A DNA stretch of 57,264 nucleotides. It comes from CAYUKK01 sp964445305 (lineage in GTDB: Bacteria; Acidobacteriota; Aminicenantia; Aminicenantales; UBA8522). Location: the NCBI GenBank assembly GCA_964445305.1, contig CAYUKK010000213.1, positions 1-57,264 on the forward strand, written 5' to 3'. Position 1 is the stretch's first letter, and each line of letters begins with the position of its first letter. Below, piece by piece: positions 16,971 through 25,775 of the stretch. A model generated the notes under the pieces. That model was not told the DNA's origin and searched no databases. It saw only the letters and a program-made list of their open reading frames with translations. Both the position numbers and the translations under genes were made by a program.

Positions 16971-17003
16971 GAAGCACTTTTATACCATTTTGGGGGGAAG
17001 AGG

Positions 17004-18008
17004 TCAACCTTTTTCCCTTCTTTCTTGTCTTTCTTGCTCAGCCTGTTTCCTGTGCCATTTCCAGGCGGTCTCGATGATGGTGGACAGGGAAGAATGCGGA
17101 GAGGTCCAACCAAGGACCTGTTCAGCTTTGTCCTTGGAAGCGAGGAGGATGGGCACATCCCCCTGCCGGCGGGGCCGCGGTTGGTAATCGACGCATTGAC
17201 CGGTCACTTTTTCCACGGCATGAATAACTTCGAGGACCGAATACCCCTGATTTGTGCCCAAATTGAAAATGTCGCTTCTTTCCGTGTCGATGAGCCGGCG
17301 GAGGGCCAGGACATGGGCTCTGGCCAAGTCAGTAACATGGATGTAGTCCCGGATAGCTGTGCCATCGGGCGTGGGGAAATCCTGCCCGTAGAGATAGAAA
17401 GCTTTTTTTCGGCCGAGAAGAAAAAGAAGGAGGTTAGGGATGAGATGAGTTTCGGGGTCGTGCATCTCGCCCAACTTTCCCTCCGGGTCCGCTCCAGCCG
17501 CGTTGAAATAGCGCAGGGAGATGTATCTCAGTCCGTAAGCATTTTCATAATCCCTGAGGATTCTTTCGATGAAAAATTTAGAGTGTCCATAGGGGTTAAC
17601 GGGGTTCAAGGGGTGTGATTCCGGAAGTGGAATCTCCAGGGGAATACCGTAGACAGCGGCGCTTGAGGAAAAGATGAGTTTTTTAACCCCCGCCTCCAGC
17701 ATAGCCTCGAGGAGGTTAAGGGTCGAAAGAAGGTTATGGCGGTAGTATTTATGCGGATCGACATAGGATTCGCCGACCTGGATGAGGGAAGCAAAATGAA
17801 GGACCGCACCGAGGGAGTGGCTGCGGAACACAGACTGGATGGATTCTTTGTCCAGAAGGTCCGCCAGGATGAATTCGCCGCCCATGAGAAGCTGTTTTTT
17901 TCCTGTGGAAAGGTTGTCGAGGACAACAACCGGGTAACCCTCAGCGAGGAGTTCTTTGACCGTATGGGAACCGATATAGCCTGCTCCGCCACAAACGAGG
18001 ACCTTCAT
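17004..18008 (-). CDS. galE: UDP-glucose 4-epimerase
   Basis: Interconverts UDP-glucose and UDP-galactose (or the GlcNAc forms) for glycan synthesis. The 334-residue extended SDR has the NAD-binding GGAGYIGSHTVKELL at its start, the catalytic Ser region FSSSAAVYG, and Tyr/Lys in NPYGHSKFFIE, plus RYFNAAGADPEGKLGE. The length is normal. ATG 18008 follows GGGAG and overlaps the stop of the nucleotidyltransferase gene. Exact substrate preference cannot be read here. Confidence 0.93.
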   Translation of the reverse strand: MKVLVCGGAGYIGSHTVKELLAEGYPVVVLDNLSTGKKQLLMGGEFILADLLDKESIQSVFRSHSLGAVLHFASLIQVGESYVDPHKYYRHNLLSTLNLLEAMLEAGVKKLIFSSSAAVYGIPLEIPLPESHPLNPVNPYGHSKFFIERILRDYENAYGLRYISLRYFNAAGADPEGKLGEMHDPETHLIPNLLLFLLGRKKAFYLYGQDFPTPDGTAIRDYIHVTDLARAHVLALRRLIDTERSDIFNLGTNQGYSVLEVIHAVEKVTGQCVDYQPRPRRQGDVPILLASKDKAEQVLGWTSPHSSLSTIIETAWKWHRKQAEQERQERREKG

Positions 18009-19465
18009 TTTTTCTCCCGCTGGAGGAGGTGCCGGGCAGCTTTCAACCCCTCGGTCTTGGTTTCAAAAGCGCCATCCAGCTGAAGCTCGTAAAGGTGGCG
18101 GAGGATTTTCCCCATCTCCGGACCCGGCGCAACCCCCATGGGGATGAGGTCTCGACCCATGATGATGGGCTTGATACTTTCCCGACTGATGCGGAGGGCC
18201 TCGAATTTTTTGAGCAGCCACTGGGCCTGTCGGTCAAGCTTGCGGACGAGGCTTTCTTTCCGACCAGCGCGATCGGCTGCATCCAGATAGACCAAGAGTT
18301 CAATCTCTCCCCCTGTTTCGGCGGCGAGCCGGTTGAAAGCTTTCTTGGTCACAGCCGCCCGATTCTGCCACAGTTCCGAGAGGCGATGGTGGGTTCGGAT
18401 GAGGATGGGGACCATCTTGCGCAGGTTATATCCGTTCCAGGAAAAGATGCGAAAGCGGGCCAGCACCTTCTTGGCGATTTTCTCGCTGACAAAGTCATGG
18501 CCATTGTTGGTGATGACCATCCGGCCTTTCTTGTATTCCCATTGGGCCGTTGCCGGTTTGCCGACATCGTGGTAGAGAGAGGCCAGGAGGAGGCAGAGTT
18601 TTTTCTCGGCCGGCAGGCTGACGGTGTCGGCGATGCTTTTCGCTTGGTCAACGGTGAGAAGGGTATGGTGCCAGACGGTGTGATGGCCGAACCTGTCCTT
18701 CTCTGGATGAAAGACGGAATCCTGGATGGAGAGAGTCAATCTGGAGAGCTCCGGGAAGAGCTGACGCAGAGCTCCCAGCCGAAAGAGCTCTTCCAGCCCG
18801 ACCGAGGGCCTGGGAGAAAGGAGAAGAATCTTGAAAATCTCGTCGTTGATTCTCTCAACGCTCAGGTTCTGGAGGTTAATCTCTCGAGCAATTTCGTAGA
18901 TAGAGGGGTCAACCGAAAACCCCAGGACAGAGGCGAATCGAGCCGCCCGGAGCACCCGGAGCGGGTCCTCAGGGAATGCGCTGGGGTTGGTAAGACGAAG
19001 GCGTTTGGCCTTGATATCCTCGAAGCCACCAAAGGGGTCGATGAGAAGGCCATCCTTGAGGCGGATGGCCATGCTATTACACCGGAAATCACGCCTCTCC
19101 AGGTCCTTTTCCAGGGGTAAATTGGGGTCAGCCGAGATGAGGAAATCCTTATGACCTCGCCCTGGGGATGAGGCGGGACGGGGTGCATCTTTTCGGGGCA
19201 GAGCGATATCGTACGTCTTGTGGTTAATGGTGAACTTGATGATGCCAAAGCTCTTACCGACCAAATCGACTTTGCCCAAGGGGCTAACCCGGCGGATGAT
19301 CTCTTCGACATCGTAGTGCCGAACGAGGATATCCACTTCTTCGGAGGGAAAGCCCATGACCAAGTCGCGCACGTATCCACCGACAGCATAGACGTCTCCA
19401 CCGAAAAGGCGGACAAAGAGGGCTCGGTGATGGAATTGGGGGTAGAACTTCATCGTCTTTTTCAC
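18005..19465 (-). CDS. cca: tRNA nucleotidyltransferase / poly(A) polymerase family, with HD domain
   Basis: Most likely adds or repairs the CCA end of tRNAs. The class-II nucleotidyltransferase head shows YAVGGYVRDLVMG and the paired acidic residues in EEVDILVRHYD, then RRDFRCNSMAIRL and DPFGGFEDIKAKRLR. An HD domain (LLASLYHDVGKPATAQ) follows around residue 290. Length is 486 residues. The frame opens with GTG 19465; ATG 19453 is an alternative and neither has a strong ribosome site. A poly(A) polymerase role is the main alternative. It is 20 bases downstream of the S9 peptidase gene and overlaps galE (ATGA). Confidence 0.88.
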   Translation of the reverse strand: MKKTMKFYPQFHHRALFVRLFGGDVYAVGGYVRDLVMGFPSEEVDILVRHYDVEEIIRRVSPLGKVDLVGKSFGIIKFTINHKTYDIALPRKDAPRPASSPGRGHKDFLISADPNLPLEKDLERRDFRCNSMAIRLKDGLLIDPFGGFEDIKAKRLRLTNPSAFPEDPLRVLRAARFASVLGFSVDPSIYEIAREINLQNLSVERINDEIFKILLLSPRPSVGLEELFRLGALRQLFPELSRLTLSIQDSVFHPEKDRFGHHTVWHHTLLTVDQAKSIADTVSLPAEKKLCLLLASLYHDVGKPATAQWEYKKGRMVITNNGHDFVSEKIAKKVLARFRIFSWNGYNLRKMVPILIRTHHRLSELWQNRAAVTKKAFNRLAAETGGEIELLVYLDAADRAGRKESLVRKLDRQAQWLLKKFEALRISRESIKPIIMGRDLIPMGVAPGPEMGKILRHLYELQLDGAFETKTEGLKAARHLLQREKK

Positions 19466-19485
19466 TTTTTTCTTATCTTACCATA

Positions 19486-22209
19486 CTATTTTATCATACC
19501 TGCCGCTTTCTTCTCATCGAGGACGACGCGAAGCCCTGTGTATTCGAGAGGTGGAGGAGAGGGCGAGGACAAGCGGTCGTTGGGGGTGACGGCGCAAAGC
19601 CCCATGGCTTTTCCCTCCCCCTTTTCGTCCTCCGCCCATTCCGCTGCATTCCCACCCAAGCCGAAGACGAGGGGCTCGGAGGAAGAGATGCTCCGCTCTA
19701 CGGAGACGAGCAGAGGGACGGGGCCGGGAATCTCTTTGATCACTTCGAGCAGGAGTTTGGTTTCATCAGGGGTGGGCGAGTAGCCGGCCCAGAGGTCGAG
19801 CGTGTTTTCGCTTTTTCCGGCGTGCTTGGCCAGCTTCTCCGCCTCGGATGAAGTTGGGAGGCGGAAAGGCTGACCGGTGATGTCCTTCAGCCACCGAACG
19901 TAGGCCCTGGCCTTCTCCAAAGGTACGCCAGTCACGGGATAATTTTCCGTGCCCGGCTCATAGGAATAGCTCGGGTCAAAGGCTGCCCACTGGGCTCTGG
20001 TGACCTCGAACCGACCCACGCTTAGCCCTTCCACCTTAACGGTCTCTGGGATGAGGCGACCCTCATGGCTGAGGCCAAAAAGCCGGCCGACTTTGGCGAT
20101 GGCCTTCATCTTGAGGGCGACATCAAGAGGCGAATCCTCCTTCAGGACTTCGGGAACGAGTTTTTCGGTGGCGAAAAGATAGCGGTCGAACCAGGCTAGC
20201 TCTTCCTCTATTTTCCGGAGCTGGTGGGTAAGCTTGCGCAGGCCGTGCGGTTCTCCAGGGAAAATGAGGAAGCGCACGGGTGCTTTCCCGATTTGCTGGA
20301 GGGCCCGGTAATACTCCCAGCCCTGGCCATAGGGCACATTCGTATCCTCTGTGCCGTGGAAGATAATGGTTGGAACCTTCATGTCCTTAAGGTGGAAGAG
20401 CGGCGATTTGGCGATATAATGCTCGAGCTCATCCCAGGGAGCCCCTTTGAAATAGTAGTTGTCGAAGCTCACCCCGAAAGCGCAGTTCCCATAGTCGGAG
20501 ATCCAGTTCACATCAGCGGCGCCAATGCCAGCGACCTTGAAGCGGTCGGTCCAGGTCGTCAGTCCCATGCTCAAGATGCCGCCGTTCGACCAGCCCATGG
20601 TAGCCAGCTTTGCTGGGTCGACGAGCCCCCTCTCGATGAGCCAGTCGATGCCGCTGAGGATGTCCGGGATTTCGAGCTCGTAATAGCGTCCTTTGATCGA
20701 TTCGGCGAACTTCTGGCCGTATCCACCCGACCCGTGGTAGTTGGGCATCAGGACAAAGGCACCGCGCTGGGCGATGAGGTTGGGATAATAAGCATAGGAT
20801 TCATCGAAGACATCCATGTCCACGCCCGTCGGGCCGCCGTGGATCATGACGACAAGAGGGTAGCGGCGTGACGGCTCGTAATCATGGGGATAATAAAGGA
20901 TGCCCTCGATTTCTTCATCGAGAGCTCCTCGCCAGCGAATAACCTCAGCTCGGGCCATGGACTTTTTTTCCAAGTGACCGTTGAGACTGGTCAATTTTCG
21001 CTGGTGAACGAGGCGGTTGTCTATAACCTCAGCAGCGTACCACTGGGTAGGGGAGGAGGCTTTTGAATAGGCATAAACGGCACGATTTCCTTTTTTCTGA
21101 AGACGAAGTCCGTAGACGTAGGGATAGTGCTCTCCTTCGAGGTCCTTGTGGGAATAGGATTCGCCTTTCTTATAATAACGACGCCATTTAGGCCTGGCGC
21201 CATTCGCCAGGGAGGCGATAAAACCATCCTCACGGACTTCAAAGCCAAGATAGAAAAGCCCCAACTCCCAGGCGAGAGGGATTTCCCGGTGTGTTCGTGT
21301 CGCCAAGTCAAAATAGTAGAGGAAGTCGGCGCCGGGGCCTTCGTGGACGGGGTCGCTTGTCCTCGTCACCGTGAAGTAGAATCCATTTTCGTCAGCAGAC
21401 CAGAAGAAACGGGATGGCTTAAAACTCGGGTCGGGGAAGATCTCGGTGGAAGAGCCGCTCTGGCGCTCCCATAGATAGAAACGCGGCTTCACTTTCTTGT
21501 CCACTTCATACCGGACGCTCTGGTTGTTTCGGGTGATGACCCATTTTTTCTGGGGCGAGAGGGCGAAGTCCGTTATCTGATCGGTGTTGAGAGTCAGGCG
21601 GGTCGTCTTTTTCTCCCTGATCTTATAACTGAACAGACGCTGAGGGGGCATGTGCTCCTGGTCCTCGGCGATGACAGAGGTGTCCTTTTTCTCCTTGGCG
21701 TTTCGTTCCCGCCAGCTCATCTCTTCGCGGGCGAGAAAAAGGATTTCTCCGTCGTCGACCCAGTCGAAAGCGATGACCCCGAATGTCAAGTCGGTCGCTT
21801 TCCAGGGCTCTCCCCCTTGGCGGTCGAGGACCCAGAGTTGAGCGCCTTGAGCCTCTTCCTTTTCTTCCTCTTTATCCTTGCGGGTGCTGAGGAAAGCTAT
21901 CCATTTTCCCGATGGCGACCAGCGCGGGCTGAACTCACTCGCTGAGCCTCGCGTCAATTCGATGGTTTCTCCTTCGCGATCCAGAGGGCTGAGACAGAGA
22001 TGTCGCACCCGGCTGTTCTTTTCTTTGTCCGGTGTCGTCTTCACCCAGATAACCAAGTTTCCATCGGGAGAAATGTCGAATTCGGAGGCGCTTTCCTGGA
22101 AGACAACGTCCTCGGCTTTCCAAGGTGGATTTGACCTTTCCTCTGGAAAGAGGGGCATGAAATAAAAAAGGACTAGCCAGGCCCAAAGCCAATCGATTTT
22201 TCTTTTCAT
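19486..22209 (-). CDS. secreted S9-family prolyl-oligopeptidase-like peptidase fused to an FGE/SUMF1-like domain
   Basis: A 907-residue exported protein. After a hydrophobic signal (WLWAWLVLFYF) comes a beta-propeller-like region with WSPSGKWIAFLS-type blades. The S9 alpha/beta-hydrolase domain has Ser541 in GWSNGGILS, Asp622 in HGTEDTNVP and His655 in PGEPHGL, so the catalytic triad looks complete. From about residue 726 a second domain starts GRFEVTRAQWAAF, then ARAYVRWLKDITGQPFRLPT, GGNAAEWAED and YTGLRVV; these are formylglycine-generating-enzyme-type motifs. That domain has only one Cys late in it, so oxidase activity is unlikely. Strong AGGAGG ribosome site and a good upstream promoter. 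Confidence 0.9.
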   Translation of the reverse strand: MKRKIDWLWAWLVLFYFMPLFPEERSNPPWKAEDVVFQESASEFDISPDGNLVIWVKTTPDKEKNSRVRHLCLSPLDREGETIELTRGSASEFSPRWSPSGKWIAFLSTRKDKEEEKEEAQGAQLWVLDRQGGEPWKATDLTFGVIAFDWVDDGEILFLAREEMSWRERNAKEKKDTSVIAEDQEHMPPQRLFSYKIREKKTTRLTLNTDQITDFALSPQKKWVITRNNQSVRYEVDKKVKPRFYLWERQSGSSTEIFPDPSFKPSRFFWSADENGFYFTVTRTSDPVHEGPGADFLYYFDLATRTHREIPLAWELGLFYLGFEVREDGFIASLANGARPKWRRYYKKGESYSHKDLEGEHYPYVYGLRLQKKGNRAVYAYSKASSPTQWYAAEVIDNRLVHQRKLTSLNGHLEKKSMARAEVIRWRGALDEEIEGILYYPHDYEPSRRYPLVVMIHGGPTGVDMDVFDESYAYYPNLIAQRGAFVLMPNYHGSGGYGQKFAESIKGRYYELEIPDILSGIDWLIERGLVDPAKLATMGWSNGGILSMGLTTWTDRFKVAGIGAADVNWISDYGNCAFGVSFDNYYFKGAPWDELEHYIAKSPLFHLKDMKVPTIIFHGTEDTNVPYGQGWEYYRALQQIGKAPVRFLIFPGEPHGLRKLTHQLRKIEEELAWFDRYLFATEKLVPEVLKEDSPLDVALKMKAIAKVGRLFGLSHEGRLIPETVKVEGLSVGRFEVTRAQWAAFDPSYSYEPGTENYPVTGVPLEKARAYVRWLKDITGQPFRLPTSSEAEKLAKHAGKSENTLDLWAGYSPTPDETKLLLEVIKEIPGPVPLLVSVERSISSSEPLVFGLGGNAAEWAEDEKGEGKAMGLCAVTPNDRLSSPSPPPLEYTGLRVVLDEKKAAGMIK

Positions 22210-22257
22210 CGTCGTTTCTTTCCTCCTTTCCCGTGGACCGGAGAATTGGAATGACCT

Positions 22258-22286
22258 ATTATAGAGAGGGGGTGTTTTTTCTTCAA
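22258..22286 (-). promoter_or_regulatory. promoter for the S9 peptidase-cca-galE-mltD operon
   Basis: On the minus strand, TTGAAG (22281-22286) is followed after 17 bases by a perfect TATAAT (22258-22263). Transcription would start about 40 bases before the peptidase ATG at 22209. The remaining part of the 22210-22415 gap is the divergent upstream region of the LEA14-like gene, where only a weak TAATGT box near 22395 is visible. Confidence 0.65.
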
Positions 22287-22415
22287 ACAGAGAAGCAACA
22301 AATCGTTAGGGGGGCGGCTCCAGGCCCCACGAGCTGACCCCTCATGTTTTGCTGCTCCGTTCAAACGTTTTGCTCTTGTCCTTTGCCTCTGGATAATGTA
22401 TCCTTAAGATTTCTT

Positions 22416-23300
22416 ATGGATGCAAAGATGAAGCTCCGACTTTTCGGCGGTGTCCTCCTTCTTTTGATGTTCCTTGGGCTCCAGGTTTTGGGAGCAGCGA
22501 AGAAAAATATTACGGTAAGCCTTGACAGGAAGGAAATCCGGGATTTGACCAGTCGAGGGCTTATCCTCGTTTTTTTTCTCAAAGTGGCCAACTCCTCTTC
22601 TTCTCCCTTTTACCTCGAGCAGGCGGATTACCGGGTTGTCGTTGAAGAAAAGGATTATTTTAGCCTGAAATCATCTCTGGATGAGCCAATCCTTGTTCCT
22701 CCCGGCGGCGAAACCTCTGTTTCCCTCCCCGTCAAAGTCACTTATGCTCTTCTTTTCGAGGCAGTGGGCGAGTTGGGGGAAAAATCGCGGCTTGCCTCTT
22801 ATGTCACGGGCTTGATGATGTTCTCCGACGGAAGAAGAATCAGGGAGAAAGTGCCCTTTGCCTTTTCCGCCGACTTTCCCGTTTTTCAGGACTTGGGGGC
22901 TGAAATCCATCCACTTGAAGTTAATGCCCTTAGCCTTGGGGGAGCTGAGTTGACCTTTGCCTTCACCCTGAAAAACCCCAATAGCTTTGACCTGGAGCTC
23001 AACCGTTCCGTTTACCAGCTCAAGCTGGGGGGAAAGGTGGTGGCGGAGGGCTCGATCAGGGCAGGGGAGAGAATTGAGAGCCGGAGCGAAAAAAGGCTTT
23101 CCCTTCCCCTCATCCTGGATTTTTTTGAGCTGGGCCGTGACCTCCAAGCTGTCCTGGAGCGACCCGCGGCCGAGTGCGAGCTCGTGGCTGAGCTTGAGGC
23201 GAGCACAGTGTGGGGAGAGGTGAAGGTCGAAGTTTCGAAGAAGGAAGCTGTGGCTGTGGAAAAAAAAGGCGATGATCTCCGTCATCATCCCCACCTATAA
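22416..23300 (+). CDS. exported LEA14-like (WHy domain) protein
   Basis: Function unknown. After a signal peptide (LRLFGGVLLLLMFLGLQVLG) there are two immunoglobulin-like repeats. The second, PLEVNALSLGGAELTFAFTLKNPNSFDLEL..., has the NPNSF-type core of LEA14/WHy beta-sandwich proteins, which in bacteria are usually periplasmic or membrane-anchored. About 294 residues from ATG 22416; ATG 22428 is equally possible, and neither has a good ribosome site. The 3' end overlaps the glycosyltransferase gene by 29 bases, suggesting one transcript. Confidence 0.7.
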   Translation: MDAKMKLRLFGGVLLLLMFLGLQVLGAAKKNITVSLDRKEIRDLTSRGLILVFFLKVANSSSSPFYLEQADYRVVVEEKDYFSLKSSLDEPILVPPGGETSVSLPVKVTYALLFEAVGELGEKSRLASYVTGLMMFSDGRRIREKVPFAFSADFPVFQDLGAEIHPLEVNALSLGGAELTFAFTLKNPNSFDLELNRSVYQLKLGGKVVAEGSIRAGERIESRSEKRLSLPLILDFFELGRDLQAVLERPAAECELVAELEASTVWGEVKVEVSKKEAVAVEKKGDDLRHHPHL

Positions 23301-24129
23301 TAGGGCTTCTTTTCTCCGGGAGGCCATGGCCTCGGTTTTAGCTCAGGACGTCCTTCGACGGCCTCATTCCCCCGCCGACATCGAGGTTCTCGTCGTGGAC
23401 GATGGCTCAGCGGATGCCACTCGGGAAGTGGCGCTTTCTTTTGGCGCCATCGTCCGCTATCAGCGTCTTCCCCACCGGGGCGTGAGTGCAGCCCGAAACG
23501 TCGGTCTTCGTCTTGCTCGGGGCGAATACATTGCCTTCTTGGATTCCGATGACCTCTGGCAGAAGGAGAAGCTGGCTGTCCAGTTAAGTTTTCTTCGTGC
23601 TTTTCCGGAGGCGATGGTCTGTTACACCGATGAAATCTGGATGAAAAACGGCCTCCGCCTCAACCCTCAGCTCAAGCACCAGAAGTTTTCTGGCTGGATC
23701 TTTGATAAGGTCCTCCCCCTCTGCCTTTTGAGCCTCTCTTCATGCCTCTTTCGCCGTCGTGTCTTCGAAGAGGTGGGCGATTTTGATGAGAGTTTCCCTG
23801 TCTGCGAGGATTATGAATTTGGAATCCGGTTGGCCTGGCGCTACCCCATTCACCTCATTCGCCGAGCGTTGATCATCAAGCGCGGCGGACATCCTGACCA
23901 GCTCTCGAGACAGTATTGGGGGATGGACAGGTTCCGAGTCAAGGCCTTGGAGAAAGCCTTAACCCTTCCTCTGGAGCCGTGGCAAAGGAGGCTTGTCGAA
24001 GCCGAAATCGTCAGGAAATGCATCATCCTGGTCAAGGGCTTCGAGAAGAGGCAAAATTGGGTGGAAGCGGAAAGATACCGCGCCAAAATCCAGAGGTACA
24101 GCCCCTCAGCCGTTTACCCTTTCTTTTAG
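23272..24129 (+). CDS. family 2 glycosyltransferase
   Basis: A 285-residue cytoplasmic or membrane-associated glycosyltransferase with a GT-A fold. MISVIIPTYNRASFLREAMASVLAQ, VLVVDDGSADATREV, GVSAARNVGLRLARGEYIAFLDSDDLW (the DSDD metal motif) and CEDYEFGIRLAWRYP are standard. No membrane segments are visible, so it probably acts in glycan, lipopolysaccharide or exopolysaccharide assembly; the acceptor is unknown. It starts inside the LEA14-like gene, and its stop overlaps the stop of the convergent beta-barrel gene. Confidence 0.9.
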   Translation: MISVIIPTYNRASFLREAMASVLAQDVLRRPHSPADIEVLVVDDGSADATREVALSFGAIVRYQRLPHRGVSAARNVGLRLARGEYIAFLDSDDLWQKEKLAVQLSFLRAFPEAMVCYTDEIWMKNGLRLNPQLKHQKFSGWIFDKVLPLCLLSLSSCLFRRRVFEEVGDFDESFPVCEDYEFGIRLAWRYPIHLIRRALIIKRGGHPDQLSRQYWGMDRFRVKALEKALTLPLEPWQRRLVEAEIVRKCIILVKGFEKRQNWVEAERYRAKIQRYSPSAVYPFF

Positions 24130-24878
24130 AACCAATAATTAATTCCCAGCGATATCTGGTAGCCGCTGAGGTCGAATTTATCGAACCCCTCGAAGTTTTC
24201 TAAGGTGCCCTTCCCGAAGTTGTATTTGATTTCAGCCTCGAAGGCGATTCGTTTGGCGAAGGGAATAAGAATTCCGGCAAAGGCCTGGTAGCCTACGCTG
24301 AAGCGAGATTCGTCCCGAGCGTCGACGAGCTTGATTTTATAAACCGGAACATCCCCCACATCCGGGTCTTCGTAGACCCATTCGTCAGAGAAGTCGATCA
24401 TGTCCCCTTGCATCCGGACATTCCAGATGTAAAGCGATAAGCCCGCTCCAAGGTAGGGAATTAACCCTGTCCGACGGCCGAAGGGGGTAAGTTTCAGGGA
24501 CATCTGGATGGGGGTGATGGACACGTTGAACACATGGTTGATGAGGAACTCGCCTTCATAATCGCTGGGGAAGGCGAAATCCCCCTCGGCGAATTCGTAT
24601 CCGACGTAGTCACGGTAGCTACCAACCTTGTTTTGACTGTAGCCTTCGATCCCCAGGCAAAAGCTTATCTCTCGGGTGACGAAGCGCTCGTAAACGAAGC
24701 CGAGCGTCGTGTTCTGGTAGTTGGACTTGGTGAAGGTCATCTGGTCAAACTCTGTCGTCCAGAGCTCACTCTGGGCTCGGGGAATGAAGTACCCGGCGCG
24801 GACGGAGATAGCGTCAGCTAAACCGACGACGGGAAGAAGAACGAGGATAAAACCCAGAATTCCTATCGATTTTCTCAT
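24126..24878 (-). CDS. outer-membrane beta-barrel protein
   Basis: A 250-residue protein with a cleavable signal (MRKSIGILGFILVLLPVVGLADA). Alternating beta-strand patterns follow, e.g. TTLGFVYERFV, QMSLKLTPFG, LIPYLGAGLSLYIWNV and IAFEAEIKYNFG, and the protein ends with Phe after ISLGINYW, the usual signal for BAM-dependent insertion. It resembles OmpW-like or porin-family small barrels; the transported or bound ligand is not evident. ATG 24878 is preferred to GTG 24893 because GGAGGAG lies just before it. The two convergent genes share stop-codon bases. Confidence 0.78.
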   Translation of the reverse strand: MRKSIGILGFILVLLPVVGLADAISVRAGYFIPRAQSELWTTEFDQMTFTKSNYQNTTLGFVYERFVTREISFCLGIEGYSQNKVGSYRDYVGYEFAEGDFAFPSDYEGEFLINHVFNVSITPIQMSLKLTPFGRRTGLIPYLGAGLSLYIWNVRMQGDMIDFSDEWVYEDPDVGDVPVYKIKLVDARDESRFSVGYQAFAGILIPFAKRIAFEAEIKYNFGKGTLENFEGFDKFDLSGYQISLGINYWF

Positions 24879-25013
24879 CTTTTTCTCCTCCACTTAAATA
24901 AAGCAAGTTCTGTGCCAAATCTGGTCTATGGCTCTTCGAGGGGCAGCCCGGACCGCACGGTGTGTCCAAAATTGGTCAGCTGTCACCTTTTTTCCTTCGT
25001 TATCATCCCCCTT

Positions 25014-25042
25014 CTTATAAACCAAACGAGAGGAATTATCAA
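25014..25042 (-). promoter_or_regulatory. promoter for the beta-barrel gene
   Basis: On the minus strand, TTGATA (25037-25042), 17 bases, then TATAAG (25014-25019). Start of transcription near 25007 would leave an untranslated leader of about 130 bases before ATG 24878. That leader holds no long ORF. Confidence 0.6.
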
Positions 25043-25068
25043 CTCAGAAATCTACCGGGAGAGGTGAG

Positions 25069-25097
25069 TTGACTTCGCGGGTCCCGGCCACTACCAT
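25069..25097 (+). promoter_or_regulatory. promoter for the threonylcarbamoyl-AMP synthase gene
   Basis: TTGACT (25069-25074), 17 bases, then TACCAT (25092-25097, four of six matches to TATAAT). The predicted start of transcription coincides with the ATG at 25104, and no ribosome site precedes that ATG, so the mRNA may be leaderless. Confidence 0.45.
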
Positions 25098-25103
25098 TTA
25101 GCC

Positions 25104-25745
25104 ATGGAGTCGAGGATCATCCAGATCGACCCGGCCGAAGTGGAGCCGGAAAAGCTCGGCCTCATGGCCAGGGTTGTCTCGAGGGGAGGAGTGATGGCCT
25201 ACCCTACCGAAACATTCTACGGACTTGGGGCCCACTCCTTGTTACCCGAAGCCTTGCGCCGAATCTTCTCCATGAAAAAGAGACCGGCGGGTCGAGCCCT
25301 TCCGGTCATTGTCTCCGACATGGACATGGCCAGGTCGATCATCCAGTCTTCGTCGCCCCTGTTCGAAGAATTGGCGAGCCTGTGCTGGCCGGGGCCTTTG
25401 ACCCTCATCCTCAGAGCGGCTCCGCATCTTCCGGAGGAGCTCGTGGGGCCCGAGCGGACGATCGGCATCCGCCTCCCCGACGTGCCCTGGTTGAGGCATC
25501 TGGTCCGTCGAGTCGGGGCCCCTCTCACTACCACCAGTGCCAACATTTCAGGCAAGCGGGAAATTGCCTCGCCAAGGAGGGTTGTTCAGCTCTTCAGCGG
25601 TCGGGTTGACCTCATCGTCGATGGTGGCAGAACGCCAGGGCGTCTGCCCTCGACAGTACTCGACCTCACTTCAGGAAAAGCGAGGCTTGTCCGCCAGGGC
25701 GCCTTTCCTTTAGCCAAGCTCAGGAAATATCTGGAGATGCTCTGA
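25104..25745 (+). CDS. tsaC: L-threonylcarbamoyladenylate synthase (Sua5/YrdC/TsaC family)
   Basis: Makes threonylcarbamoyl-AMP from threonine, bicarbonate and ATP for t6A37 modification of ANN-decoding tRNAs. The 213-residue YrdC-domain protein has GGVMAYPTETFYGLGAHS, the basic KKRPAGRALPVIVSD, WPGPLTLIL, GIRLPD and TTTSANISGKRE, all family landmarks. It lacks the C-terminal Sua5 extension. It starts divergently from the beta-barrel gene and converges on metG. Confidence 0.93.
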   Translation: MESRIIQIDPAEVEPEKLGLMARVVSRGGVMAYPTETFYGLGAHSLLPEALRRIFSMKKRPAGRALPVIVSDMDMARSIIQSSSPLFEELASLCWPGPLTLILRAAPHLPEELVGPERTIGIRLPDVPWLRHLVRRVGAPLTTTSANISGKREIASPRRVVQLFSGRVDLIVDGGRTPGRLPSTVLDLTSGKARLVRQGAFPLAKLRKYLEML

Positions 25746-25775
25746 GGGCTTGGGTTCTCTGGGAATGTTGACTGA

